From NCBI GenBank assembly GCA_016806645.1, contig JACSYO010001861.1, forward strand, positions 2,518,501 to 2,582,500: a DNA stretch of 64,000 nucleotides. Reading direction: 5' to 3'. The position numbers and the translations under genes were made by a program. The DNA is from Ophiodon elongatus (taxonomy: Eukaryota > Chordata > Actinopteri > Perciformes > Hexagrammidae). Shown piece by piece: positions 49,257 to 60,800 of this stretch; the stretch's first letter is position 1, and every line of letters starts with the position of its first letter. The notes under the pieces are model-generated. The model did no database searches and had not been told where the DNA came from. It was given only the letters and a program-made list of their open reading frames with translations.

Positions 49257-52069
49257 CTAGACGTAGTCTCTGCCCGGCTGGCCTGCAGAGCTGGACGCTG
49301 GGTGGCGGGGAGATTTCCCCGAGGCCTTGCTGGAGCAGTTGCAGCAGAGGAAGCTCCCTCCTATGATGATGAGAGAAGCCGCTCCCCATCCAACATACAA
49401 GGCACTTCCGAATTCATATCTGTGAATTATTCACACATCACACTGATACTTGTGCTTGAATTTGGACAAGACAATCATTGCAATTCATTAAGTCTAAATA
49501 CAAGCTGAATATCACATTGTTATTTTAAAGTTAATTATCCAAACATGAAAGAGTATGCTTGAAAATAAAAAGAATGGTTCGACATTTTGGGAGATCTGTT
49601 TATTTGCTTTTACTGCTGAGAGTTAGATGAGAAGTTTGATCCCGCTCTCATGTCTGTACGCTAAATATGAAGCTACCGCCAGCAGCCCGTTAGCCTAGCT
49701 TAGCACAAAGACTGGAAACAGAGGGAACCGCTAGCTTTGGGTCTCTGCTGGTTTAGAGACATCTTCACTATATTGACTTCAGGTTTATGCTAAACTAAGC
49801 TAACCCACGGCTGGTTGCAGCTTCATATTTACTTCGTATTTTCCAAATTATCCAGTAATCATGTATATTTAGTACTTTACTTGACTAGGCTACATTTCTG
49901 ATGTACTTGTAGCCTACTGTATTTGAGTGTTTCAATGTTATTGTACTTTATATGCTTACTTGTACTTTTTTTTCTGAGGCAAATCTTTTACTTTTTACTC
50001 CACTACATTAATGTGACACATGATTACCAGTTAGATATTTTGTAAATGGATTGCATATATTACAAACAATATATGCAATCCATTTACAAAATATGATGGT
50101 GTGCTCAGTTAAAGTATCCAATAGTATATAAAATAGTTACTACCCAACAAGGGATTCTACTTTTAATACTTAAAGTACATTTCACTGATATTACTTTTGT
50201 ACTTTTACTTGAGAAACATCTTGAGGGAAAGACTTTTACTTTTACAATTTTTACAGAATGGCATTGGTACTTGTACTGAAGTAAAAACTTTTACATCACT
50301 GAAAATATCAAACTATTTCATTAAGTGTGTAATACTAACTGATTAACTGAGTGGCAGGAGAACAACAGTATAATAAAAGTTTACAAGTGTCCGTTCTCTT
50401 TGTCATTACACACAGACACAGTGATACACAATAATTACTGTGAATTCCTGACTGAAGGTGCAGAGAAGGACAACCTCACCTAGAATTAGTCGGAGTGAAT
50501 GGGTTGTAGAAGTCCTGGGCTATTCTGTGGCCATACCAAGATGTTCCCACCAGAGCAAGCAGACCTGAAAAAAACATGAATGGAAAAACATTTTATAGTT
50601 TTTCAGGTTAAAAAATGAAAGACTGTGTCATCTTTCATGTATCAACATTTATATGAACCCTTAAATTCACCTCAAGTCAAATCATCTTAAAGATTTGGTG
50701 CAATACAGTGGTCAAAGCAAAACACAGAGTAGTGTGGTGCAACATCTTTAGGGCGAAAAATATCCCGACAAGCAAGATGATGCTCAAGCAGTGTGTGTCT
50801 TTGCATGTGTGTGTCTTTGCATGTGTGTGTGTCTTTGCATGTGTGTGTATTTGCATGTGTGTGTCTTTGCATGTGTGTGTCTTTGCATGTGTGTGTCTTT
50901 GCATGTGTGTGCATGTCTGAAGTGAATGGACTCTGACCAGCGACAATGAAGATAACCCCTCCAGCTAGAGCCACTTTGTCCTTCTGCTCCGGTTGCTCTG
51001 CCATACAGGTGGTGCACCTCATGCCCACCACGTTCACCAAAACAGCAAGTATGCTCAGTATGATGGAGCACAGCATCAGTCCACGTGTGCCCAGTACAAT
51101 CCCTGGAAACAAAGACACGGCACAGAATCATAGATTTGAACAGGTTTCATGCAATTTCCCAGCTTTCTAATTCTTTTTTATTCATTTCTCCCTGGGTCAT
51201 CCCTATTCTTACTTCAAATACATATTAATTGAAAACAGTTTTTACTTGTGACTACTTGCCTCTATTTCTAAAGTATCTTAAATGAAAGGGGGGCATGCTG
51301 ACGACATGAGTCATATCCAGCTAAGGTGTACTCGAAGCATTCCTATCTGATGAAGCACATATCAACCTTTTATCATATAGAAATTAGAAATCCATTTACA
51401 AAGGCTACATTTACATTTTAAATCCAACACAATTCATAACTTCTATCCCTCTTAAATTGATTTAAAAGAAGAATACTTCTTTTTTGATCAGCCAGCTGCT
51501 GGTATTTGAGGGACATGTCTCAGCATGCAAGCCATTTTTAGAAAGGTTTGAATGACCAAGGGGATTCACACATTCCTCTTTTACAGCATACAGGCCCACA
51601 AATCTTCCTTTTAATATTTAGACATTTCCTAAATTCATAATTTCAATTTCTAAAAATGTTTAAGATTGTTTCATTATCCCATTTCTCATTTTCTTCCCAC
51701 GCCCATATTTTTGTAGAAGAAATGATGATGAAGAGAAATGATTTAGGACACAATCTACTGTAATTGTGATATGCTCACTGTGCTGTGCCTGATAATATGA
51801 TCAGTGGTGCAGTATAATCAAAACATGATATGTAAAACAACATTACCTGGTAGTTGTAGAAGTGAATCATACACTTTACACTGCACTTGACCAGTGCTCT
51901 GTGATACACAGCTCTTCCACAGCCCTTCAAACATTGCCTGAGCAGTGATGATGTTGTCTCCTGCATACGACGAAGCTTTCCATTCCACCATGGCTGTGGA
52001 TGCTATCGAGCCAATGAAGCCCAGGAAGGCCAACGTGAACCCGAGAAGCTGTATACCTGCGTTGGCCAT
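49257..52069 (-). CDS. cldn1: Claudin-1, four coding exons
   Basis: Claudin-1 is a tight-junction strand protein with four membrane spans that seals the paracellular space in epithelia. Exons on the minus strand: 51847-52069, 50938-51102, 50480-50564 and 49257-49419. All phases fit, giving 211 aa, the same length as human claudin-1. The N-terminus MANAGIQLLG and the stretch SYAGDNIITAQAMFEGLW are close to claudin-1. The claudin signature is complete: W30, then G49-L50-W51, C54 and C64. Segments rich in L, I and V mark spans near 8-28, 80-100, 115-135 and 160-180. A palmitoylation-type CC pair follows span four, and the tail ends in YV, the PDZ-binding motif for ZO proteins. Intron 2 contains a minisatellite close to the exon-2 donor. 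Confidence 0.93.
49575..49830 (+). repeat. Teleost dispersed repeat copy in the cldn1 last intron
   Basis: This is the best preserved copy in the window. It contains GAGAGTTAGATGAGAAG, CTCATGTCTGTACGCTAAAT, ATGAAGCTACCGCCAGCAGC and TAGCACAAAGACTGGAAAC. I recognise it as a common fish repeat. Further copies are at 31130-31475 and 35160-35310. Confidence 0.65.
49840..50310. repeat. Repeat rich in ACTTTTACT strings with a central perfect palindrome
   Basis: Many diverged copies of TACTTTTACTT and TACTTGTACTTT occur around a perfect 27-bp palindrome at 50035-50094. Related, less complete sequences lie at 41135-41480 and 56330-56720, where the shared string is TTTTAATGTTG followed by GAAGCTAATT. 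It sits in the last intron of cldn1. Confidence 0.5.
50035..50094. repeat. Perfect 27-bp inverted repeat with 6-base loop
   Basis: The left arm is 50035-50061 and the right arm is 50068-50094, with ACAAAC between them. The arms contain TGTAAATGGATTGCATATAT and its reverse complement, with no mismatch over all 27 bases. Confidence 0.95.
50791..50912. repeat. Minisatellite, seven units of about 16 bp
   Basis: The unit is GTGTGTGTCTTTGCAT on the plus strand, repeated seven times with small length changes (one unit has ATTTGCAT in place of CTTTGCAT). It lies in intron 2 of cldn1, starting about 25 bases after the exon-2 donor in the sense direction. Confidence 0.9.
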
Positions 52070-53113
52070 CGTTTGATTTCAGAAAAGGTAAATGATGAAA
52101 GTGGAAAAAAAGATTTAAAAGTTCCTAAATTTTTCTTGATGTAGTTCCCAGAGGCTTGGGGTGGTGGATCTGATCCTAAACAGTGTTGAATACCTGTGCA
52201 TCCTCAGGGAACATCCCAGAGGAGTAGGAGGATCCAAGAATGTCATCAACTCCAACTTCAAAGTTAGGAAGAGCAGGATGACACCTAGTGGAGGTGATGG
52301 TCTCCTGCAACGACTGAAACCGCATCGGACTCAAACACACTAAAACAACACAATTCACATTTTGTATTTACACTACAGCTGAGGTTGCGCTTTCAAAAGC
52401 CATTTAAAAACATGTGTAATGGATCATTTTCATTTCCAATTAATGCCTCTCTGGTAATGTGTTATTACTGTAAGTGAGTCTGCACTGCTGTTTTAGCCAG
52501 GGTCTCTCTTAAATAAATTATGTGTCTTCAAAGACTTCCAGGATAAATAAATAGAACTTACTACTGGAAAGAGTAACTTTTCTCGTGACAGCACATTCCC
52601 TCTCGTATCTATTTGCCTTGTTTTGGTAAATAGTGACACATCTCTGACAGACTTCTGCTGAAACTAATACTAATAAAAAAGAGACTCACTCACTCAAAAT
52701 ACAGTATTTTTTTACATGTTGTATATTAATATTAAAGTATCAAATAAATGTTTACTATTTTTTGCTCTGTGAGTTGATTTGCTGGACAAAAAGATTGTCC
52801 CCTTTTTTTGTGAGCAAATGAAACCAATGGCAGGAGCTGGCCGCTGACCAAAGGTTTTTGTCTTGCCTAATTCAAACTTGTCGTTTGCACTTTGTGTCAG
52901 CTGGCCTGTGGATTGACAGGGAAATTTGTTTCAATGCTAAGGGATCCCTGTAACACACAGGTATGTTGGATTTCATTATTTTTCAATAGAAAAATACTCA
53001 TTCTTCTCTCCTTGGAACAAACAGCTTTTATACTTTTATTCTGCTCTCATATCAAAGCAACATTGACTTTGGTTTCCTGTTAATTCATAGAAGCTTTCCT
53101 CATGTTTTGACAG
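52070..53113. other. Divergent upstream region between cldn1 and cpn2, with a probable cpn2 5' UTR exon
   Basis: The two genes start back to back about 1 kb apart. A good donor (CACAG/GTATGT) follows 52960 and an acceptor (TTGACAG) ends at 53113, seven bases before the cpn2 ATG. A 153-base intron in the 5' UTR of cpn2 is therefore likely. No coding exon is seen. Confidence 0.5.
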
Positions 53114-53119
53114 TGAAAA

Positions 53120-54682
53120 ATGGACAAAGAATTGGGCCTGATTCTGTTCCTGGTGCTGCTTCTCTGTCACACAGGCAAGACACAGTACCAAACCTCGTGT
53201 CCATACAATTGCCAGTGTTTCAATTCAGTCCAAATACTGTGTGCTCATGACCGGATGACATCTTTACCCAGGAACATGTCCAGGCAGGTCAAGGACTTTA
53301 TCGTGATCAAATCAGCCGTATCGTACCTGTTCTCCAACACTTTAGAGGAGAGCCCCCAACTCAACAAGCTTGTCTTCCTAAGTAATGCAATACGAAGTGT
53401 TCACGCTCAGGCTTTTGAGAATCTGACTGAGCTGCAGGAGCTGGAAATCAGTGGGAACCCCTGGCTGGAGCACTTATATTTGGGGACTTTCTCAAAGCAG
53501 GGAAACTTGACTAAACTGTTGCTTAACTTCAACAGTTTCAAGACGGTGCTCCCTGGCATGTTTGACTCTCTTAAACAACTCGAAACTCTGCAGATGAAGG
53601 GCAACATCATATCAGATCTGCCTGCATTCCTTTTCCTGAACCTTCATAATCTGCGTGTCCTGGATTTGTCCCAAAATAAAGTTGAAGACGTAAAAAGGGA
53701 AACTTTTTCTGGTCTGGCAAGACTGGAGATCCTGAGAATGAACAACAACCTCATCAGCAATCTGACATCTGACATGTTCCACAATATTTCTCAGCTGATA
53801 GAGCTGCACTTTGAGGGTAATACAATATCAGAACTCGCTGACGATATCTTCTTTGTGTTAACCAAACTGAAGGTGCTGAACCTCCGCGGAAACCTTCTTA
53901 CAACTTTCAGCGATAAAGTGTTTGGATTCGAGACAACACATTTGAAGGAGCTGAATCTAAAAGGGAACAGATTGACTGAGCTGTCCTCTCTGGGCAGTTT
54001 GACGTCTCTTACCGACCTCATCTTGTCCTCTAACCAGCTCTCCGACCTTCCTGAGGACATTTTTAGAAATGTTACAGCCCTTGAGAATCTTGATCTGTCT
54101 GAAAACCAGCTCATCCTGCTGCCTGAAATGATATTTCACGATCTATTTAGCATCATGGCAATCCATCTACACAAGAACAACCTGAGCAATGTTGACAGCA
54201 AACTGTTTGAGGACCAGCTTCTCCTCCAGCAGCTTTACCTGTCTGACAACCAGCTGGAAACTCTCCCACTGGGTTTTTTAGACCCTTTTGTCATCCAGCA
54301 CACAGTGAGACTGCACGGGAACCCCTGGAAATGTGACTGCCACATGTTGTATCTGCACAACTGGGTGCAGACAAACAGCAGAGATATAGAGATGCTTGAC
54401 AGGATGGTCTGCGCGAGCCCCAGGTTTTTGAGAAGACGGCCAGTCGTCTCCATCGATAAGGACCAGCTGGTGTGTCCGGTGTCTAAAGCTGACATGCTTG
54501 ATCTCGGGAGCTGTAGCCTTCAAGCTGCCGGTGACACTGTAATTATCAATTGTAAAATGGATAAATGCTCTCCACTGACGGTGAAGGTACAGTTTCAGGA
54601 GGATGACGGCAGCATTATGGAGCATATTTTGAAAAATGAGCCTCAATGTAGCAATGAGACAATAATCGAGATCCCTGTTTAG
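53120..54682 (+). CDS. cpn2: Carboxypeptidase N subunit 2-like leucine-rich repeat protein, single coding exon
   Basis: In mammals CPN2 is the large non-catalytic subunit that protects and carries the CPN1 enzyme in blood plasma, where the complex trims C-terminal Arg or Lys from kinins and anaphylatoxins. The 520-aa product (human about 545) has a signal peptide at about 1-22 and an LRRNT cysteine cluster CPYNCQC at 27-33. About a dozen 24-residue leucine-rich repeats follow to about 395. The LRRCT begins HGNPWKCDCHMLYLHNW (399-415) and ends near QLVCPV. The tail keeps the INCKMDKC pattern typical of CPN2 rather than LRRC15 or GP5. Several N-glycosylation sequons are present. An intronless coding region is normal for this gene. 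A TAG stop is at 54680-54682. Confidence 0.85.
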   Translation: MDKELGLILFLVLLLCHTGKTQYQTSCPYNCQCFNSVQILCAHDRMTSLPRNMSRQVKDFIVIKSAVSYLFSNTLEESPQLNKLVFLSNAIRSVHAQAFENLTELQELEISGNPWLEHLYLGTFSKQGNLTKLLLNFNSFKTVLPGMFDSLKQLETLQMKGNIISDLPAFLFLNLHNLRVLDLSQNKVEDVKRETFSGLARLEILRMNNNLISNLTSDMFHNISQLIELHFEGNTISELADDIFFVLTKLKVLNLRGNLLTTFSDKVFGFETTHLKELNLKGNRLTELSSLGSLTSLTDLILSSNQLSDLPEDIFRNVTALENLDLSENQLILLPEMIFHDLFSIMAIHLHKNNLSNVDSKLFEDQLLLQQLYLSDNQLETLPLGFLDPFVIQHTVRLHGNPWKCDCHMLYLHNWVQTNSRDIEMLDRMVCASPRFLRRRPVVSIDKDQLVCPVSKADMLDLGSCSLQAAGDTVIINCKMDKCSPLTVKVQFQEDDGSIMEHILKNEPQCSNETIIEIPV

Positions 54683-55072
54683 TAGTTGTTCTTCTTTTTC
54701 AGACTTTGTTCTCTGTGCAAATACATTGTCACGCATTCAGCCGTTCTTCATACAAAGAGTCACATTATATGTTCTGACTGTCACAGTCAATACTCTAAAC
54801 AAACCTCTAACTCATCACCTGATATGCATGTCACCGAATGATAAGAGGGGTGGATGAACCCCTTTCTTGGAAAGTTCAAAGTTTAACCCATTGCTTATTA
54901 AGATCACTGCTAAAATAAACTTTGAGTAATCATCTGCTGACGTGTTGAATCTCAGTAGATGCTTCTGGCTCCCTTGTTTATGTACGCTGGCATCGTCAAA
55001 CTGAACATCATCAGGACAACAAGTACAGAATACTTAGGAATGTTTTGGAACATCTGCCAAATGTAAAAGGTC

Positions 55073-55078
55073 AATAAA
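55073..55078 (+). terminator. Candidate polyadenylation signal of cpn2
   Basis: An AATAAA hexamer lies about 390 bases after the stop; an alternative lies at 54914-54919. Confidence 0.4.
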
Positions 55079-56329
55079 ATGGATTATTTGCTTCTTAAAA
55101 TGATTTGTTTGAATTGAAAATGTAAAACACTTTTAAAAGGTAGGAAACATGTCTGAGGAAGTATTCAGTATTCAGATCCTTCACCTAAAGATTACATGTT
55201 GTAGAAACTGAGATTTCCTTCTTCTTTCATTATAAAGCAGGTCTATGTGCTGTATAAATACTGTAACAAGTATCAAGACACTCAATCCACAAAGGGATTC
55301 ACAGAGCCCATATTCAGGAACTGTCCTTTAAAAACTAGTAATCAGGACTTGCATAAGGTTGTGATGTCGCAACTACACAGTCACCGTTAGACTCTATGTA
55401 GTTCACAACAAGCTCCCAGGAAAGAGACCTCTGTAAATCAGCGGATCTTTTTTTTTTTTAGGTAAATCAACTTCCCAGTAGGAACACTTGAATAGTCCTT
55501 ATTTAAATCATCAAGTCCTAAAAGTTGTAAAATGCACTCGTGGCTGAGTTCAGAGTTATTTTCCTTCTTCCTTTCATGTGAATGATCCTGAGAACGAGGG
55601 TGGACCAAGTGCTTAGAGGCGGGGTTAAAGGAAATGTTAGTGTGCTTGCTCAATGGGCTTCATGGATATTGAAGATCACCAGAAGATTCAGATCATTTTC
55701 TCTGAATTTTATACTGCGATTTTTTTTCTTAAACTTTTTTTGCTTCATGCGCCACTCATCAAAATCATGGGAATGAATGCGGCACCGCCTCCGACACTCT
55801 ATCCAGTTCTCTTCATACATCTATGGTTGACCCACACGGTGAGGCCCAATCCCAATGTGCCTCTAGGAACTTAAACCCTGAACCCTCAGGGACTTACTGA
55901 CGTCACCTTTTAAATGTGTGAGAGACTGTGAGGACTTGAAATGGTGTAAATACGAATGGGACTGCAACATATCACGTTACCATGACAACATCAAAAAATA
56001 TTATGTACAATTGTAGGTATTTATTTTATACTTTTTACTCCTTGATTTGAACGTCTTCCAGGCTCTTTCCTCACAAGATGAGACGTCATTTTAAATAATC
56101 TATTTACTCGTTTTTGTCAAAACAGCTTCAGTGACTAAATTAAATGTTTGATCAATAAATCTGTGTAATATAATCTCTGCTTCCATTCCTCTGATTTCAT
56201 GTGTTTTTATGTTCCATCTTTAATCCTTAATGTTTCTAAGTAAATGTAATTTGTCTCCATGCTTCCACTGGTAACCCCGTATTTAACGTCACATTGCTAT
56301 GAATTGTGGGTAATTCAGTAAGAGTCAAA

Positions 56330-56720
56330 GTGCGGAAGTACCATCAGCAACATGTACTTAAAAGTAGAAGTAGAATAGCTCTTGTCCTTGTTGTGATTAA
56401 TGTATATACTATTGTATCGTATGTGATTTGATTATTATTACTGATGCAATAATGTGTATGCAGCATTTTAATGTTGTATTTGGTCAAGGTGAAGCTAATT
56501 TTGACTATTGTATATACCGTTGTTGGGTAGTTTTAGTCATAAGCATTACTTACAAATAAGCTCAACATTGCTTTTGTACGTAAAATCATGATCTATAAAG
56601 AATCCTGTCATACATGTGTAGTGTAGTGTACTAAATGTACAATATCTTCCTCTGTAGGAGAAGTACAAAGTAATATAAAATTTAATTCTACAAGTAACTC
56701 AAAATTGTACTTGGCACACG
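56330..56720. repeat. Diverged copy of the repeat at 41.1-41.5 kb and 49.8-50.3 kb
   Basis: The shared strings are TTTTAATGTTG, GAAGCTAATT and GTTGGGTAG, plus frequent GTACTT and AAGTA motifs. Ends are not defined. Confidence 0.4.
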
Positions 56721-59639
56721 TATATATATTTACATTTTTTTACAGGATCGTACACATGACCCATCCTGTCATCTAGGGGTTTCAAAGGTTGATCGAGACC
56801 CTCTGATCACTCCACTGCTCCTGAACACTGGGAGGGATGATAAAGAGTGAGGGAGGAGGGAAGCCCAGACACAGCAAGGCTCACAGATGGCTACACCTTG
56901 AATACAGCACTCTAACCCGGGGTTAATAAGGGTCAAAGGCCAGGGGGTCGATTGGGACCTCGGTCCGACTTGAATGACATCACAATTCACATGACAAAAA
57001 GAGGTGACCGTCTTACTCCCAAAGTTTGGAGTGATGGCATGAAATTGGAGGTAATCCACACTTGAGCAAAACTCTGGTATAAACAGGGCATTTAACATGT
57101 AAAGCACTGGGTTGTTAGCTAATGAGCAACAAGACATGTGGAAGTCTTTAAATGCATATCGTTATTCAGTGAGAGTGCCGGGGTTTATATTGATAATATA
57201 GAACAGCTTAAAGAAGAGTAAACAAACCACAATAATCCTTGACAAAATGTTGATGGCATTAACGTAAACAATTATCAGCTCGCTCTACAGTTTCCCTCAG
57301 CTCTACTTAGCATTTTGGCTTCGCTTACTCTTCGTTTGTTTTTTACGGCCCACAGCTTTACTATTTTGGTTCACTTTCATCATCAATCGCATCAATTTTG
57401 TTTTAACTTCATAAGGTGATTATATGTCAGTGTTGTGTTTATACCTTGTTGTGCTGCCCCGAAGTGACCAAAAATAAACTAATGCAGGTCAAGAAATGGA
57501 AAAGGGATTTTTGATAATATTGCATTCAGGATATTCTGTATCTTAAGTTGCATAATATTCAATATACTGTATGTTCAAAACCCAAGTGCCATGTTTTTGG
57601 CTGCACAGTTTACATATTTTATACTTATTTAGCCAAAACTGCGGTTGATATATTTAGCTTTTTTCTTTTTTAAATGTGGCATTGCCAGTAGAATTTAAAC
57701 TGAAGTTCTGTGGGTTTGAGCAATGACTTGTCACAAAACATGTTTGTAAAGCTTAAACTACTGTTAGGTACAGCATATATTTAGAGGTTAATAGAGATAT
57801 CTTCAAAACCAGAACACATGTCAGCATCCATCACTGCCAATTACTCTCATTGCCCTTGCAAACTCCCAGCAGCAAGGTCTGAGTGCCGTCCTGAGGCACA
57901 AAGACAAGCAGCACTGACCCCCATGGTTAGATCCCATCTCTCTGTCCTGCTTAGTGGGCAGTTAGCACCGGACACCACGCTGCATACAGCACCTCTTTAG
58001 ATGGGAGAGGAAAGAAACAGAGGGGTGGAGACATTATCTGGTGAGACGCACAATGTCCAAAAAAACACAAAGCACTGGGGGGTTTCCCACAGAGTTTAGA
58101 CCGGCCTGTGAGGAGGGTGGTGGCGAGGGCTGGCCAGAGTCCTCGGGACAAAGAGTAGAGGTCATCTCAGACTCAATGCCTGGGCCAAGAATTCAAGAGG
58201 AGAGTTTTTCTTAAATTGAAAACGTAAACTAATTTCAGATCAGGTGTATCATCAATAATATCATTAATAATATCTTAATGTGTTAAAAACACAGTGCATA
58301 TGTCTTGAGGGCAAAATCATAGACATTAATGGAACATTTATCTCTACTTTGATTATGATGCTCATTGTTTTGGAGGGGTTTCAGCTTATTGTAAATGAGC
58401 TCAGTCATTCGTGAAATGATAACCATCACCAGTTGCTATTATGAGGGCAGGTGTCTATTAGATTCTCTCTCTCTCAGCCTATGAGATTGTGATACACATC
58501 CTCCATGACACAATGACCTAAACATCTCAAGGACACAAACAGGCCATTTTGCACACTCAGAATCTGAGCCATGCTTACAAACAAGGGTCAATATTTACCC
58601 CTCAGTGCACCCAGGCCCCTGGGTGGAGGCTAAATTGGTGTCGCTGACCAAATTAAGAACAGCTGACCTGATGTGGGTGTTAAGTGGAAGCAGAGATGTT
58701 ACCAGAATGGTAATCTTTTGCATGATACGCTGGCTTTTGTCCCGTCCGTCCTTGTTGGAGGACAACAAGAGGCTATAAGGAGCTTATCATCACATTACAA
58801 TTATGGAGGATGAATCAGAAACTTTGGCCCTATGGACCCTGCTCTTATACGCCTATACTTGTTTTGTTTCCAGCTCCCCAGATAGAGATGTTATATTATG
58901 CATGCATGCAGTCTGCAAACTGCCAAACCTAGCAGTTTGTTGCTGCAAAACAATTGAAAAAATACCTCCCACACTCCAACTACCAGCAGCAGAAGTAATC
59001 TCTGAAAAGGCCATTGTTTCACAATGGAACGACATGTTAAAATGTTGCTCGACTGCTCTTCACAAATCAAGGTTTAGCAAAAGCCCTGCTACCCATCATT
59101 CATTTCACATATCATGAATACAGTACCATCAGGTCCAAAGCTTGTCATGTCCTGGATCCAACTTTAAAGAGAACAGCATTAACTTGTTTACATTTCAAAA
59201 TTAAGTGTCAAAACTGGGCATCCTCTCCAGTGCTTCACCAAACCATTATCTGAATCAATGAATCTGCCCCACATGCTGCAGCTGTTTTCCAAAGCTAAGT
59301 GGTTGAGGTGGTTTTTTTAAGAGTACAATAAAAAGCATCCAAAGACATTCTTATAATCTGGCAATCTAAAAGTTAAAGTTATCTGCCAATTGCTTTGTTC
59401 TGATCTATAAAGCAGAGATAAATTATTTATTATACATTTATAAAACTATTACTTATAAACCCTCTATAAAGTAACTAACCCAACCCTAAAACAGTGCTTT
59501 TCCTGCCAAATCTAACTGTATAAACATTGGCTATAAATGGTCTAAAGACAGGTTAACTAACATTATTCCATAACTTCTTTTCGATATAAACTGTCATAAA
59601 TGGAAGTAACTTTAATTCAGTCATCAACTCAGCACAAGA

Positions 59640-60800
59640 CACGTCAACAACATCACATCACACCAACAACTGGCACTCTACAGAAACGATTACACAATAC
59701 ATGACAGACTTAGGTCTTGGTGATTATTGGAGGCTACAAAACCCAGCCTCTAATGAATACACTGCTTTTCCCCAGTCCACCAATCTTCACCAATCACCAA
59801 TTTCAAGAATTTAGTTTTTCCTGTAATTTGATGATATATCTAACAGCCCAAAAACCATCCAATCACTATATCAGACCATGCCCCAACCAGCCTAATCTTT
59901 AATGTAAAACTCACAAACTGAACTCACCTTAAAGATGGCGCATTAATATATCATTACTTCAAGACAAAGAATTCAACACATATTTCAAGAAAGAGTAGAC
60001 ATACACTGACTACCATTTCCATGCACTCTTACTCTGCCCACCAGTACAAAACCTCTAGAAAGAAATAACTGCTAAACTACCGCTGTTCTTTGAATGCAGC
60101 ATCCCCTTTTCCCCGTCTCTGTGCTTACTAGGAAATTTGGAAATATTTGACACAACTCATAAACAAATCACAACACCTCCTCTGGTAGCCCTATCTATGC
60201 CAAGAACACTATTCTACTAAAGTGTTACACAGTGGTTCAATATTTTAACAGAACGGGTAACACAACAAAACTCAGCCCTTCTTAAAACTACAAATAAATA
60301 TATATTGTTATCTATAAATAACATCCATATACATTTACTTAGATGCACAAACACAAATTGGACACACTTACACACACACTATTGCAAACACACACTCTTA
60401 TGGGGCAGACATTCAAGAGGAAACACTCACACAGACACAAACACACAACACTGAAACTGCTTACACGATTATTAGAATATTGTCGCATTCATTTGTTGAA
60501 ATTTCTTTCCCCCTTTTTTCATTTATATCATTCATTCATGCTTTTCTTTCCCTTCTAACCAGGTCCTTTTTTTCTATTTTTGCTGACGCAACAAATGCCT
60601 CAAATACTTGTATGTCCGAACTGACTCCACACAGCTTCTTCCCCACAATGATTATTCACCACACATCTTCTTCACTGCACATCTACATTTAATCGCTCTA
60701 TTTCAGTATTCTTTATGTTGTAAACCTATATCCGCCACTTCCTTCCTATCTGAATGTCATTATTGTATCTTTTTAGTTCCAAATAAAATAAATAAATGGT
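59640..60800 (+). mobile_element. Decayed L1-like LINE fragment, endonuclease region recognisable
   Basis: At 59711-59800 the plus strand translates to GLGDYWRLQNPASNEYTAF, the pattern of the APE-type endonuclease in L1 elements (DxWRxxNP...EYTFF). After two stops and one frameshift comes HPITISDHAPTSLIFNVKL at about 59858-59915, with the catalytic SDH triad residues. Downstream sequence is too degraded to follow a reverse transcriptase. An A-rich AATAAAATAAATAAA-like tract at about 60782-60796 may be the 3' end. Confidence 0.5.

Larger units (their letters stand above)
54683..59639. other. cpn2 3' UTR and gene-free flank
   Basis: AATAAA hexamers on the sense strand lie at 54914-54919 and 55073-55078. 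Beyond them no gene is recognised. 56330-56720 is a diverged repeat copy. A possible MITE end (AGGCCCAATCCCAATGTGCC) lies near 55841. A patch around 56760-57020 is less AT-rich and holds GGTTAATAAGGGTCAAAGGCCA at 56921-56942. Confidence 0.45.

Noticed and set aside
50687..51131. Minus-strand frames with HTHAKTHT-type repeats read as a His/Thr-rich protein
   Set aside because: They run from cldn1 exon 2 through its splice donor into the intronic minisatellite; the repeats are not coding.
54278..54736. 152-codon minus-strand frame under cpn2
   Set aside because: It is antisense to the clear leucine-rich repeat gene on the plus strand.
60343..60692. Plus-strand frames with His/Thr-rich and Phe/Ser-rich composition
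   Set aside because: Low-complexity CACA and TTC tracts within degraded LINE sequence explain them.
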